DNA from: Woeseiaceae bacterium
GTDB lineage: Bacteria; Pseudomonadota; Gammaproteobacteria; Steroidobacterales; Woeseiaceae
DNA length: 39,585 nt
Reading direction: 5' to 3'
Assembly (NCBI GenBank): GCA_011772865.1
Contig: WVYQ01000016.1
Span: 76,966-116,550 of the forward strand
Shown: positions 16,555 to 24,551 of the stretch, in pieces
How positions within the stretch are numbered: the stretch's first letter is position 1
Layout: each line of letters starts with the position of its first letter
Notes under the pieces: generated by a model
The model's database searches: none
Told to the model about the DNA's origin: nothing
What the model saw: the letters and a program-made list of their open reading frames with translations, nothing else
Translations under genes and position numbers: made by a program

Positions 16555-16860
16555 ATGCAGTTATTTAGCATCATTTTCGAAAGGCTACCGATGGTGTGGT
16601 TCCTGCTGGGCCTGCTGTTCAACGCGCTGGCCCTTTACGTGGGTTTCGAAAACAAGATGTCGTTTATTTACTGGGCCGGCGGTTGGGCCTGCTGCGTGTA
16701 CGGACTTGCACTTTATTTCCTGCAGCATCGCGAGCGCCCGCGGCAGTCTGCCAAGACGCGCCTGTCGCCGAACTTCATTTCAGTCGGCGCCACGAACATT
16801 GCGCCAGAGATTCCGAAGTCCGAAGGCGAGGCGACCCCAGAGGAAACTCCGGCAGACTGA
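16555..16860 (+). CDS. Small membrane protein with two helices, function unknown
   Basis: 101 residues: two membrane helices (about 10-30 and 36-58, with WAGGWACCVYGLALYFL in the second), then a charged cytoplasmic or periplasmic tail of about 40 residues rich in Arg, Pro and Glu. GAGAGA before the ATG gives a reasonable ribosome site. I know no family name. It is divergent from ycaQ and is followed by the DUF2147 gene 69 nt downstream; a possible weak terminator lies between. Confidence 0.7.
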   Translation: MQLFSIIFERLPMVWFLLGLLFNALALYVGFENKMSFIYWAGGWACCVYGLALYFLQHRERPRQSAKTRLSPNFISVGATNIAPEIPKSEGEATPEETPAD

Positions 16861-16877
16861 TCCTGCACTACTCCTCG

Positions 16878-16910
16878 CGCCCCAAGATTCGTTAGTATCG
16901 GGGCGTTGTT
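16878..16910 (+). terminator. Possible weak terminator hairpin
   Basis: CGCCCC (16878-16883) pairs with GGGGCG (16900-16905), with a further GAT/ATC pairing inside the loop, and is followed by TTGTT. The stem is short and the T-run is broken, so it may only attenuate transcription into the DUF2147 gene. Confidence 0.3.
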
Positions 16911-16929
16911 CGCAAATCTAGCTTGCCCC

Positions 16930-17379
16930 ATGAACCGACTGTGCCGTCTTTTCGGTTTCGCGCTATTGCTGATATCTGGCAGCCTGCCGGCCGACCAATC
17001 CGCCGTCGAGGGCCGCTGGCTGACACAAGATCGTGACGGTTGGATCCGCATCACGTTGGTTGGCGGCACGCTCGAAGGCAGTATCGCCGGAGCGCCGCCG
17101 GGGAGCCCCAGCGAGCGCGAGTTTGATGAATTCAACCCGGATCCGGCGCTGCGAGGTCGGCGCCTCGACGGCCTGACCATAATGACCGGTTTCGAGTATG
17201 CGGGCGACGGCCGCTGGAGAAACGGCACGGTATACGACCCGAACAGCGGCAAAACCTACAAGTGCACGGTGACACTGCTCGACGCCGATACGCTCAAGAT
17301 CCGCGGTTACATTGGCGTCTCTCTGTTCGGCAGATCCGAGACCTGGACGCGCGATGACCCTGATCCAGATTCCAACTGA
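16930..17379 (+). CDS. DUF2147 exported protein
   Basis: About 149 residues with a signal peptide (LCRLFGFALLLISGSLPADQ) and a DUF2147 domain: EGRWLTQDRDGWIRI, then NPDPALRGRRLDGLTIMTGF, YDPNSGKTYKCTVTLL and GYIGVSLFGRSETWTR. These blocks are strongly diagnostic. The family is periplasmic, beta-rich and of uncertain function. I start at 16930, where the basic n-region of the signal begins; an in-frame ATG at 16906 adds eight residues. No good Shine-Dalgarno supports either. The 3' end overlaps the next gene by 26 nt. Confidence 0.85.
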   Translation: MNRLCRLFGFALLLISGSLPADQSAVEGRWLTQDRDGWIRITLVGGTLEGSIAGAPPGSPSEREFDEFNPDPALRGRRLDGLTIMTGFEYAGDGRWRNGTVYDPNSGKTYKCTVTLLDADTLKIRGYIGVSLFGRSETWTRDDPDPDSN

Positions 17380-18007
17380 GCAGACCACAGCCGCCACCGA
17401 CTTGCTGATAGCGGTCCTGGCAATTGCCAGCGCCAATTACCTCAGAAAACGAGGTCCTGGTGAACTGCGCGGACGCCTTTGGCGCATTGTCTTTCTGCTT
17501 CTTGCCGTCGCCAGCTTGCTCGGAGCAATCGGTCACGGTCTTGTTCTTGGTCGCACGGTCTACATTGTACTGTGGTGGGGTGCGTACCTGGCGCTTGCCC
17601 TCCTTGTCGCCGCATTCCTGCTGGCGACGATCAGGGACCTGGCGGGCGATGCGCGTGCACGCCAGGCACTTCCTTTCCTGGTTGTTGTTGCTATCGGATT
17701 CTTTGGCTACTTCGCACTGGATCCGGACAACTTCCTGCCTTTTATCCTGTATGAATCGACCGTCATGATCCTGGCCCTGGCAGGTTATATCCGTATCGCA
17801 ATCCGTGGCGATATGCCGGGCGCCACCTGGATTGCCGCTTCGATCACGGTAAATATTCTGGCAGCCCTCGTTCAGGCAGGCGGATCATTGCAAGTCACGG
17901 TGATCTGGACCTTCGACCACAATGGCATTTTTCACCTCGTGCAGATCCTGGCGATGGGAATGTTGGTCTATGGACTGCGCTGTCCCGGTGAGTGCCCCAC
18001 GGAGTAG
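17354..18007 (+). CDS. Seven-helix membrane protein (DUF6962-like)
   Basis: About 217 residues with seven hydrophobic helices and little else; polar landmarks are LRKRGPGELRGRLWR after helix one and TFDHNGIFHLVQILAM in the last helix, with His residues in helices two and seven. This layout is what I recall for DUF6962, a seven-helix family of unknown function that resembles ceramidase/YhhN-like membrane proteins in shape (weak inference). I place the start at 17354 (MTLIQIPT), inside the end of the DUF2147 gene; the longer frame from 17312 begins with non-membrane sequence. The two genes are probably co-translated. It marks the left border of the accessory block. Confidence 0.7.
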   Translation: MTLIQIPTEQTTAATDLLIAVLAIASANYLRKRGPGELRGRLWRIVFLLLAVASLLGAIGHGLVLGRTVYIVLWWGAYLALALLVAAFLLATIRDLAGDARARQALPFLVVVAIGFFGYFALDPDNFLPFILYESTVMILALAGYIRIAIRGDMPGATWIAASITVNILAALVQAGGSLQVTVIWTFDHNGIFHLVQILAMGMLVYGLRCPGECPTE

Positions 18008-18156
18008 TTGCGGCCCCTTTTTGGAAGTAGTTATCAGCAGGTTGCACCACGTGGCATCGTGCGATGACGCTTCCGCATATTCAGCAATAATCAGCGAATT
18101 TCAGGCTAAAACTTCGGTAGCCGCAATCGAATAGCGACTTATAGTCACGTCAGACT

Positions 18157-18195
18157 GGGCTAAAATGACGGCTAATGACCCAAAAGGGTCGGCCC
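18157..18195 (+). repeat. Composite repeat copy A (second half only)
   Basis: GGGCTAAAATGACGGCTAA followed by TGACCCAAAAGGGTCGGCC matches the second half of the repeat family seen in copies B-D (consensus core AATGACCGCTAATGACCC, then AAAGCGG). The first half is missing. It lies 22 nt before the 18218 gene. The rest of the 18008-18217 gap shows no gene. Confidence 0.65.
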
Positions 18196-18217
18196 TATTT
18201 GAGACAGGGAATCTGGT

Positions 18218-18871
18218 ATGTATGTTGGCCACTACGCGGCGAGTTTGGCGCTCAAACGATTTGAAAAGCGGGCATCGCTAGGCGTCCTGTTCCTCGCGGT
18301 GCAGTTTGTAGACATTGTTTTCTTTCCACTGGTGTTACTTGGCATCGAACGCCTGAACATTGTGGAGAACTTCACTCAATCTACGCATTTCGAACTCGAG
18401 TACATGCCCTATACGCACAGTCTGCTTGCATTTCTGATTTGGTCTGGCCTGGCTTATGCGCTTTTTCGATGGGTGATTGTAAAGAGCCATTCGGTGGCCG
18501 TGGTCGTCGCGTTGGCCGTCATGTCGCATTGGCTGCTCGACGTTATCGTGCATACGCCAGATTTGCCGATATGGAATGACGCGTCGCCCAAACTCGGGTT
18601 AGGTCTTTGGAATAATGCGATCGCGACCTATGCGCTTGAGGCAGCCCTGTTGCTGGCGGGCCTCTGGCTGTACCTGCGATCGACAAGTGCCTCGACAAGG
18701 ACGGGAAAGTACGGCATGACCATTTTTGTGTTGGCGCTCTTGCTGGTGAACATCGCAAACATTTTTGGACCGCTGCAGGGCGACAGCACTGTGGTTCTTG
18801 CAAGCACAGCTGTTGCGAGCTACTTGCTATTTGCAGCTGCCGCGTTCTGGCTAGATACGAAGCGGTCCTAG
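18218..18871 (+). CDS. Multi-helix membrane protein with conserved His, YdjM/metal-dependent-hydrolase-like
   Basis: 217 residues with about six helices. MYVGHYAASLALKR at the N-terminus, MPYTHSLLAFLIW (about 63-75) and MSHWLLDVIVHTPDLPIW (about 102-120) place His and Asp residues at membrane edges. This is the pattern of the membrane-bound YdjM/DUF457 metal-dependent hydrolase superfamily. AGGGA lies about 8 nt before the ATG. Substrate and function are unknown. It is the first gene of the repeat-punctuated block and is preceded by repeat copy A. Confidence 0.72.
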   Translation: MYVGHYAASLALKRFEKRASLGVLFLAVQFVDIVFFPLVLLGIERLNIVENFTQSTHFELEYMPYTHSLLAFLIWSGLAYALFRWVIVKSHSVAVVVALAVMSHWLLDVIVHTPDLPIWNDASPKLGLGLWNNAIATYALEAALLLAGLWLYLRSTSASTRTGKYGMTIFVLALLLVNIANIFGPLQGDSTVVLASTAVASYLLFAAAAFWLDTKRS

Positions 18872-18915
18872 CGGTATTACGCCCGCTCACAATTAGCCAA
18901 GCGTACCGTGATGTC

Positions 18916-19482
18916 ATGACCCTGTTCGAATATTTAGCAGTCGCGTTCTCAATTGTTCTCGGATTTAGTTTTACACATCTTCTGGGCAACGTCAGAAGCG
19001 TTTTCGATCCCGATCGAAGATATTCAGTTCACATTGGTTTTTTCTTCTACCTGATTTTGCTACACCCGCAACTTTGGTGGGCACTGTGGGACCTTCACGA
19101 CGACGCGCCATGGAACATTTTCACCTTTTTCTTCACGCTTGCCGGACCCGGGATTCTTTACCTCATGTCGACGTCCGCTGTGCCAATCGATCGGACGCAA
19201 AGTCCATCTTGGGAAGATCACTTTGTCTCGTCTCGGCGCTGGATCTACGGTTTTACTGCTGCTTACGCGATTTGGGGTATCGGCGTGGTTTTTTGGGTCT
19301 TTGGCGTCCCTCTGCTACACCCGTATCGAATCGTTCAGGTTTCAATTCTCATCGTAACGATTTCAGCTGCACTGCTGCCATCTTCTCGGATGGACCGGTT
19401 TGCCGTGACGATGCTGCTGATCATCTTAATTGGCGGACAGCTCCTCTTTCGCATTAACCCTGGCGGGTACTTCGCTGGATAG
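18916..19482 (+). CDS. Six-helix membrane protein, function unknown
   Basis: 188 residues, almost all hydrophobic helices: FEYLAVAFSIVLGFSFTHLL at the start, then helices near 38-55, 68-90, 110-135, 138-155 and 160-178. Trp-rich loops (LHPQLWWALWDLHDDAPW) link helices two and three. I cannot name a family. Similar short all-membrane proteins beginning with an F-E-Y-x-A helix occur in marine proteobacteria, by recollection only. There is no clear Shine-Dalgarno. It follows the 18218 gene by 44 nt, without a repeat copy between them. Confidence 0.65.
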   Translation: MTLFEYLAVAFSIVLGFSFTHLLGNVRSVFDPDRRYSVHIGFFFYLILLHPQLWWALWDLHDDAPWNIFTFFFTLAGPGILYLMSTSAVPIDRTQSPSWEDHFVSSRRWIYGFTAAYAIWGIGVVFWVFGVPLLHPYRIVQVSILIVTISAALLPSSRMDRFAVTMLLIILIGGQLLFRINPGGYFAG

Positions 19483-19688
19483 TACGACGAGAGATTACCG
19501 TGCGGTGGGTCCAGGCCGCTATTCAGCCAGGCTTCCACTGCAGCGCCATCGGTTCGATAAGTAAGCCCCCAGAAGAAACCGATTTCATGCCGATTCGTAC
19601 TCGGTTCGTACTGCGTTAGGACGCGGTTCGAGTCTTGCCGGCAGCCGTTGAGTATCCATAAAAGAACCAACCAACCGGGAGACGAATT

Positions 19689-20255
19689 ATGCTGATCCTA
19701 CCGAACCAAGTTAGCGGCACCAGGACATTGATTATCTTGGCATTCACCTGGGCCCTGTTCGCAGCCTTCGCAACGGAATCAAGTGCACAGGGCTGGGAAC
19801 TGCGGACTACTACGATAGCCGTTCCAGGCACCTATGAGATCGAAAACGGGAGTATCGAAAAAGCCATCCGAATCTCTGAAGTCCAGTTGTCACACGCGTC
19901 GCAGCGAGAAAAAGTAGCGGTGCTCAATAATCTATGCATTGGCCACATCCTGCGCGACGATCTGGAGACGGCACTTGTCTACTGTGACAAGGCCATCGAT
20001 CGCCCGAACGAAAAAACAGTCAGTTATAACAACCGCGGAGTGCTCAAAGCACTGCAAGGAGATGTCGAGGGCGCAATGCGGGACTTCGAGAAAGCAGCGA
20101 TGATCGACTGCCTCGGTGAGTGCAGTGCGGCTGCAACTGTCCCACGGGACCTGCCTCGGCCAGTCGCCAGACGCAATCTTTCGAAAGCCGAGTATGTCGT
20201 GGAATTGGCACGAACTGCAGGCGATGAGGCGTTTACAGCCCGCGTCGACGAGTAA
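19689..20255 (+). CDS. Exported TPR protein
   Basis: 188 residues. An N-terminal signal segment (TLIILAFTWALFAAFATESSAQ) is followed by tetratricopeptide repeats: around 58-92 (IEKAIRISEVQ, KVAVLNNLCIGHILRDDLET) and 93-140 (ALVYCDKAIDRPNEKTVSYN, NRGVLKALQGDVEGAMRDFE). GGAG lies 8 nt before the ATG. TPR proteins bind protein partners, here likely in the periplasm. Two or three repeats are visible. The 206-nt gap before it (19483-19688) contains a minus-strand open frame that I do not support. A strong hairpin follows the gene at 20271. Confidence 0.75.
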   Translation: MLILPNQVSGTRTLIILAFTWALFAAFATESSAQGWELRTTTIAVPGTYEIENGSIEKAIRISEVQLSHASQREKVAVLNNLCIGHILRDDLETALVYCDKAIDRPNEKTVSYNNRGVLKALQGDVEGAMRDFEKAAMIDCLGECSAAATVPRDLPRPVARRNLSKAEYVVELARTAGDEAFTARVDE

Positions 20256-20270
20256 CGAACGCAAACCCTG

Positions 20271-20294
20271 AGCGGCCGGCGCCTGCCGGCCGCT
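20271..20294 (+). terminator. Terminator-like hairpin after the TPR gene
   Basis: AGCGGCCGGC (20271-20280) and GCCGGCCGCT (20285-20294) form a perfect 10-bp GC-rich stem with a 4-nt loop, followed by TT only. Strong stem, weak T-run. It lies 15 nt after the TPR stop and 49 nt before the next gene. Confidence 0.6.
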
Positions 20295-20343
20295 TTGCCG
20301 CTGCCGTGCTAAAATTAGTGTCTACGCGGCTGAACTACCAACG

Positions 20344-22284
20344 ATGGCATCCTGGCACGCAGATTTTAATGTTGGCGAGTGGCGGGTCAGCCCGAAGCTC
20401 CACAACATTAGCAAGGAAGGAAAAACCGTCGTCGTAAAGCACAAGTCGATGGCGGTGCTCGTCTCTTTGGCGGATGCCAATGGCGACGTCGTTTCCCGCG
20501 ACGACATTATGGACATGGTATGGCCCCGCATGGCGGTCACGGACGATGTACTAACCCAGAGCATCGTCGAGCTCAGAAAAGCGTTCAATGACGACGCCAA
20601 ACACCCCAAGTTCATTGAGACGATACCCAAAGTCGGTTTTCGTCTACTCGCATCCGTCTCGCAGATAAGTGAAGACCAGGCTCAGAAATCCTTGTTCCCC
20701 ACTGATGGATCCAAGCACGCGGATCGCGGCTTGCCAAAGCAAGGTTTTTTTCATGCTGCCACGGTGTTGCTCTTTATCGTATTCGCACTGTGGTTTCTTC
20801 TCGGCAAAGAAGAAAATGTCAGGCGGCCTGTCATTACGGTCGAAGAAACCCCGACTATGGTCGTATTGCCCTTCGTGAATTTGAGCGACGACCCGGATAC
20901 CGACTACTTTTCGGACGGTCTGTCCGACGAGATTCGCAACCTGCTCTCAGAGACTGGCGGACTGAAGGTTATCGGCCGAGCGTCGTCATTTGCGTTCAAG
21001 GGGAAAAACGAAGACCTGCGCGTGATCGGGAGTACGCTCGGCGTGCAGAACGTGCTCGAAGGAACCGTACGCACCACGGGCGACCAAGTACGCGTTACCG
21101 CTCAGTTAATCGATGTATCGGATGGCACGCAAGTCTGGTCGGGCAACTTCAACAGAACAATGACCGACATCTTTGCAATGCAGGATGATATCGCCGCCGC
21201 CATAATCGCTGCTCTGCACGTAAATATAGGCATGGCACCAACGCGTGGACGCCCAACCGAGAGCCTCGAAGCCTATACATTATTTCTCAAGGCCAAAGCT
21301 TCAATTCATCCCAAAGAAACGCGAAGCGCGGAGAGCAACTTGAAGGCGGCTATCGAGCTTGATCCTGACTTTGCGGAGGCCTATGAATTGCTCGCATGGG
21401 TCTATTGGAATCAAGTCGCAGAGGTTATTGCGCCGTTAGAGGCGCAGGCGCTGACGGTTGCGGCCGCGACCGAAGCGCTTTCCCGAAATCCAGATCTCGT
21501 ATTTGCGAGAGCCTTGCACCTGTCGTCTAGTGGTGAAGCCAATTCATTCCTCGAAATTTTGCAGGCATACGAGCAAGCGGTTTTCAGGCAACCCTATAAT
21601 CAGGCCGCTCATTCAGCTTTGATTTTCGATTTGGTGGAATGTGGATATCTTCAGGAGGCTCTGAGCATTGCAAAGCGATCTGTTGAAATTGATCCGTTGT
21701 CACTCGCGGCGAATTCCGACTTGATACATGTGCTGTACGCCACTGGACAGACCGCAGAGGCAGAAGCTTTGCTAAAAGTTTTTGAAGAGTTGAGTCCCAT
21801 AGCAGCCAATTGGATCAGGGGCGATTGGAGTCTGGCAGCTCAGCAAGATGACATCGCCATCGCGCATTATGAGGCGCATTTGCGGCAACATGGCTTGCCA
21901 AGTGGCTGGGTCAGGGAAACGGTAACGGCCGCCCGTAATCCTGCGACAGGGCAGGCATATCTCGATCGTCGCATCCCGCAAATCATAGCGAGCATGCCGC
22001 AAGAGGATGCACACGGCTGGCGGCAATCCTTGAATAAATGGTATCTGTTGTTCGGATTCGCTGATCGACACATCGAGCTTATTTTCGATTATGAAATGGC
22101 CCCCATAATCTGGTCGACTGCGGACGAGCTTGTCTTTGACGCAACCGTATTCCGGCACCTTGGTTTTACAGCACATCCGAGGTATCTCGAGATCGCTCAA
22201 TCGCTTGGCATTGTTGACATATGGGATCAGCGCGGGGCTCCGGATTTCTGCAAGAAACTGGACGGCCAGTGGGTGTGCGAGTGA
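20344..22284 (+). CDS. ToxR/CadC-like membrane regulator with TolB-like and TPR domains
   Basis: 646 residues in four parts. Residues 6-107 are an OmpR-type winged helix (DANGDVVSRDDIMDMVWPRM, then VLTQSIVELRKAFNDDAKHP and FIETIPKVGFRL). Residues 136-153 are one membrane helix (FFHAATVLLFIVFALWFL). Residues 168-290 are a TolB N-terminal/FlgO-like domain (VVLPFVNLSDDPDTDYFSDG, GRASSFAFKGKNEDL, GTQVWSGNFNRT). From about 305 to 600 are TPR repeats (AESNLKAAIELDPDFAEAYE). This architecture occurs in many proteobacterial one-component regulators: DNA binding in the cytoplasm, sensing or protein binding in the periplasm. Target genes are unknown. Its position in the repeat-punctuated block makes neighbouring genes candidates (inference). 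Confidence 0.88.
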   Translation: MASWHADFNVGEWRVSPKLHNISKEGKTVVVKHKSMAVLVSLADANGDVVSRDDIMDMVWPRMAVTDDVLTQSIVELRKAFNDDAKHPKFIETIPKVGFRLLASVSQISEDQAQKSLFPTDGSKHADRGLPKQGFFHAATVLLFIVFALWFLLGKEENVRRPVITVEETPTMVVLPFVNLSDDPDTDYFSDGLSDEIRNLLSETGGLKVIGRASSFAFKGKNEDLRVIGSTLGVQNVLEGTVRTTGDQVRVTAQLIDVSDGTQVWSGNFNRTMTDIFAMQDDIAAAIIAALHVNIGMAPTRGRPTESLEAYTLFLKAKASIHPKETRSAESNLKAAIELDPDFAEAYELLAWVYWNQVAEVIAPLEAQALTVAAATEALSRNPDLVFARALHLSSSGEANSFLEILQAYEQAVFRQPYNQAAHSALIFDLVECGYLQEALSIAKRSVEIDPLSLAANSDLIHVLYATGQTAEAEALLKVFEELSPIAANWIRGDWSLAAQQDDIAIAHYEAHLRQHGLPSGWVRETVTAARNPATGQAYLDRRIPQIIASMPQEDAHGWRQSLNKWYLLFGFADRHIELIFDYEMAPIIWSTADELVFDATVFRHLGFTAHPRYLEIAQSLGIVDIWDQRGAPDFCKKLDGQWVCE

Positions 22285-22383
22285 TCGACAGCAGATTTTC
22301 AAAAGTACCGATCTCCAGCCAAGCCAATAACTGATTTGCATGAAAGCCGACGTTCACTTCTGGGCTTTCGGAATTGATTTTTG

Positions 22384-22468
22384 GAAACATCCGCTAACCA
22401 CCGCGAAAGCCGACATTCACTTGGATTGAGCTAAAATGACCGCTAGTGACCCGAAGCAGACGTTTTGG
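22384..22468 (+). repeat. Composite repeat copy B
   Basis: The second half is GAGCTAAAATGACCGCTAG then TGACCCGAAGCAGACGTT (22429-22463). The first half is diverged: ACATCCGCTAACCACCGCG then AAAGCCGACATTCAC. GAAAGCCGACATTCAC (22405-22420) also recurs with one change at 22342-22357, as GAAAGCCGACGTTCAC, so part of the unit is locally duplicated. The first-to-second half distance is about 47 nt, near the 45 of copies C and D. It ends 45 nt before the GTG start of the 22513 gene. Confidence 0.65.
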
Positions 22469-22512
22469 TTTTCAAGTCATTCACCACGTCTGCCCGATTC
22501 GGAGAAACTCCA

Positions 22513-22980
22513 GTGACCAAACTTAAACAGGCGAATCAATGGGTTTCCTTAGCGACAAACGTTGCGGTCGTAGCTGGTCTCATCGTTTTGATCGTTGAGA
22601 TAAACCAAAACACGGTAGCACTTGAAAACCAAATCGATGTGGCAATTTATGCAGATGCTCCTATTGTCATGCTTGCGGAGCATCCTGATCTGGCAGAACT
22701 TCATGTGCGATCGGAATCAGAGGCATGGGATAGTTTTTCACCGGTCGAGCAAGAGCGTTTGAGTGCACTTTGGGCATTATCTCTTGATTCGGCGGAACTT
22801 CAATTTCGACTTAGGCAACGTGGGAGCGAGCAGTTAACGGCGGAGAACATGGTATTTCCGCAAAGGCTTCTGAATCGAGACTCATTTAGGACCTTTTGGC
22901 GGGAGGCTGAGGGTTCGGGTGTCCTCGACCCCGAGTTCGTCACTTTTTTCAACACCTACATGATGAAGTTCGGCAACTAA
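22513..22980 (+). CDS. Small membrane-anchored protein, family with 23193 gene
   Basis: 155 residues from GTG 22513, chosen because GGAG lies 8 nt upstream; the open frame also has ATG 22465, which falls in the end of repeat copy B. After ANQWVSLATN comes one membrane helix (VAVVAGLIVLIVEI), then NQNTVALENQIDVAIYADAP and a helical soluble domain (LSALWALSLDSAELQFRLRQ). Small proteins with an N-terminal helix followed by an E-I-x-Q-N-T motif are common in marine proteobacteria, but the function is unknown. The 23193 gene has the same layout (VAVQIKQNTN), so the two are probably distant paralogues. Confidence 0.7.
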   Translation: MTKLKQANQWVSLATNVAVVAGLIVLIVEINQNTVALENQIDVAIYADAPIVMLAEHPDLAELHVRSESEAWDSFSPVEQERLSALWALSLDSAELQFRLRQRGSEQLTAENMVFPQRLLNRDSFRTFWREAEGSGVLDPEFVTFFNTYMMKFGN

Positions 22981-22983
22981 CCC

Positions 22984-23066
22984 GGAACGTCCGCTTTTGG
23001 CCGTAAGCGGCCGGCCACCTGGCTTAGAGCAGAATGACCGCTACTGACCCAAAGCGGTCATTCACC
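22984..23066 (+). repeat. Composite repeat copy C (best-preserved hairpin)
   Basis: First half: CGTCCGCTTTTGGCCG then TAAGCGGCC, with its own CCGCTT/AAGCGG stem. Second half, 45 nt on: GAATGACCGCT (23032-23042) and AGCGGTCATTC (23053-23063) form a perfect 11-bp inverted repeat around the 10-nt ACTGACCCAA. The unit starts 3 nt after the stop of the 22513 gene. It may serve as that gene's transcript end, although no T-run follows. Confidence 0.75.
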
Positions 23067-23192
23067 AGCGTCAACTGTGAGTGGAGTATGGGCATACTGG
23101 TCCAGATTACTCAGCGACATGTGCTCGAATGACGATACTGTTGGTGCCAAGTAAGATGGTGTTTCACTTCCTAAGACTGGAGGGGAATGGCT

Positions 23193-23708
23193 ATGACTAT
23201 TCAAGACCTTGGGGCCGTGGGTGAATTCATTGGCGGTATCGCCGTTGTAATTACGCTCATCTATCTCGCGGTGCAAATCAAGCAGAACACCAATGTTCAC
23301 GCATCGCTTATTCGGCAGAACTTCTACGATGCCACGCAACATATGATGTTACATGGCGTGGAGTCGTCGGAGTTCAATGAGTTGTTTAACCGAGCGTGGA
23401 GTACGAACGATTCTCTGACTGACAGTGAGCGAACCCAGATCTGGCGGCATATGCAAGCGATATTCATGGGTTACCAGGGATTTTTTGAGCAGTACAAATC
23501 TGGTGCGCTGCCTGAGCAGGACTGGGCGCTGATGAGGAAAATTCTAACGACTTTCTGGTTAGCGGACGGCAAGGGAAAGAACGAGGCTTGGGAACTGATG
23601 TCGCGTGGCAGATTTTTTAATGAGGACTTCTTGGTAGAAATCGACAGCCTAAAAGAGGGAGCGATGCAATTTCGGCAACAGCTAGAGGAACGGGGATTGC
23701 AACTTTAG
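23193..23708 (+). CDS. Small membrane-anchored protein, second member of the family
   Basis: 171 residues. The N-terminus TIQDLGAVGEFIGGIAVVIT leads into a single membrane helix ending VQIKQNTNVHASLIRQNF, followed by a wholly helical soluble domain with aromatic residues (WRHMQAIFMGYQGFFEQYKS). GGAGG lies about 9 nt before ATG 23193; the ATG at 23187 is too close to it. Architecture and the Q-N-T motif after the helix match the 22513 protein, though sequence similarity beyond that is low by eye. Function unknown. Repeat copies C and D flank it, so gene plus repeat looks like a unit. Confidence 0.72.
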   Translation: MTIQDLGAVGEFIGGIAVVITLIYLAVQIKQNTNVHASLIRQNFYDATQHMMLHGVESSEFNELFNRAWSTNDSLTDSERTQIWRHMQAIFMGYQGFFEQYKSGALPEQDWALMRKILTTFWLADGKGKNEAWELMSRGRFFNEDFLVEIDSLKEGAMQFRQQLEERGLQL

Positions 23709-23762
23709 GCGCGGGAATGACGCTGTTACTGTGGCCACGGCAAAAATAGTCTTGTCGATCCA

Positions 23763-23845
23763 GATATGTCCGCTTCTGGCCGTAAGCAGCCCCCGGCCCA
23801 TTCTCAGCTACAATGATCGGTAATGACCCAAAGCGGCCGTTGGCT
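23763..23845 (+). repeat. Composite repeat copy D
   Basis: First half: TGTCCGCTTCTGGCCG then TAAGCAGCCCC. Second half, exactly 45 nt later as in copy C: AATGATCGGTAATGACCC then AAAGCGGCCGTT. Arms are partly diverged from a perfect hairpin (ATCGGT against AGCGGC). It lies 54 nt after the 23193 gene stop and about 100 nt before the next start. Confidence 0.72.
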
Positions 23846-23944
23846 AGATCTGGACTACAATAGCTGGCATCAACTCATGCGGTCGCTGTTTTACGCAGCC
23901 ACTACGCAGGTTGGTGGCGATTCAACTGAAAAAGGGAATAGAAA

Positions 23945-24439
23945 ATGAGAATAATCACACAAGCAGTCTGTGCATCGTTGTTGGTTTTGCTCTCCACCGG
24001 TGCTTACGCTCAGAGCGCCGCTGAGAAGGAGGCATTGGATGTCATTGAGAGGTATTGGCAGGCTCGAAATAGCCAAGACTTCAAGACACAAGCAGATTTG
24101 ACCAGTAGTAAGGGCACTTTGGATGCTAACTCTGATGGCAGTTTTTTCCGTACAAGCCCCAAGGCGAGCGCCGAAGAACTTGCAGAGATTCAGCTTGGGT
24201 CGCAAACAACGAGGGTCTTTTATGCAGAAGCTACGGAGCTTGGTGACAACGTCGTGATGGTCCGGTACTACCTTGAGGGTGTCGTAGAGTCACCTGAGGG
24301 AACGGTACCGAATTACCGTACCCGGGTAACTACGGCGTTGGTCAAAGAGTCGGGCGGTTGGAAATTGCGGGCCTGGCACTTTTCGCCTTTGCACGACGGT
24401 GGTCGCCACTTGACGTCCAAGTCTGACTTCGAGGAATAG
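23945..24439 (+). CDS. Exported SnoaL/NTF2-like protein
   Basis: 164 residues. The signal peptide (IITQAVCASLLVLLSTGAYA, cleaved after AYA-Q) is followed by a small alpha-beta domain. Its helix AEKEALDVIERYWQARNSQD leads to strands ending in TALVKESGGWKLRAWHFSPL. That is the usual SnoaL-like/NTF2 fold pattern, in which a cone-shaped domain binds small ligands or acts as an accessory subunit. No catalytic His/Asp pair can be assigned with confidence. It is the last gene of the accessory block. A good intrinsic terminator follows 28 nt after the stop. Confidence 0.7.
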   Translation: MRIITQAVCASLLVLLSTGAYAQSAAEKEALDVIERYWQARNSQDFKTQADLTSSKGTLDANSDGSFFRTSPKASAEELAEIQLGSQTTRVFYAEATELGDNVVMVRYYLEGVVESPEGTVPNYRTRVTTALVKESGGWKLRAWHFSPLHDGGRHLTSKSDFEE

Positions 24440-24467
24440 AGACACCGCGCTCTCGGCGATTCCGAAC

Positions 24468-24499
24468 AGAAGAGGGGCACTTCGGTGCCTCTTCTTCTT
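24468..24499 (+). terminator. Rho-independent terminator with TTCG tetraloop
   Basis: AGAAGAGGGGCAC (24468-24480), loop TTCG, then GTGCCTCTTCT and a pyrimidine/T tail. There is one unpaired G in the stem. It ends the 23945 gene and the + strand gene series. Confidence 0.8.
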
Positions 24500-24551
24500 G
24501 CGAGCGGCTATGACCGCCCAGCGCCGAAGCTACTGCTTTCGCCAACGGTTC

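Noticed and set aside
19335-19670. 111-aa minus-strand open frame across the gap before the TPR gene
   Set aside because: Part of it looks protein-like (GAAVEAWLNSGLDPPHGN), but it overlaps the 3' end of the 18916 gene, has no ribosome site and all neighbours are on the other strand. It could be a decayed fragment; not enough evidence.
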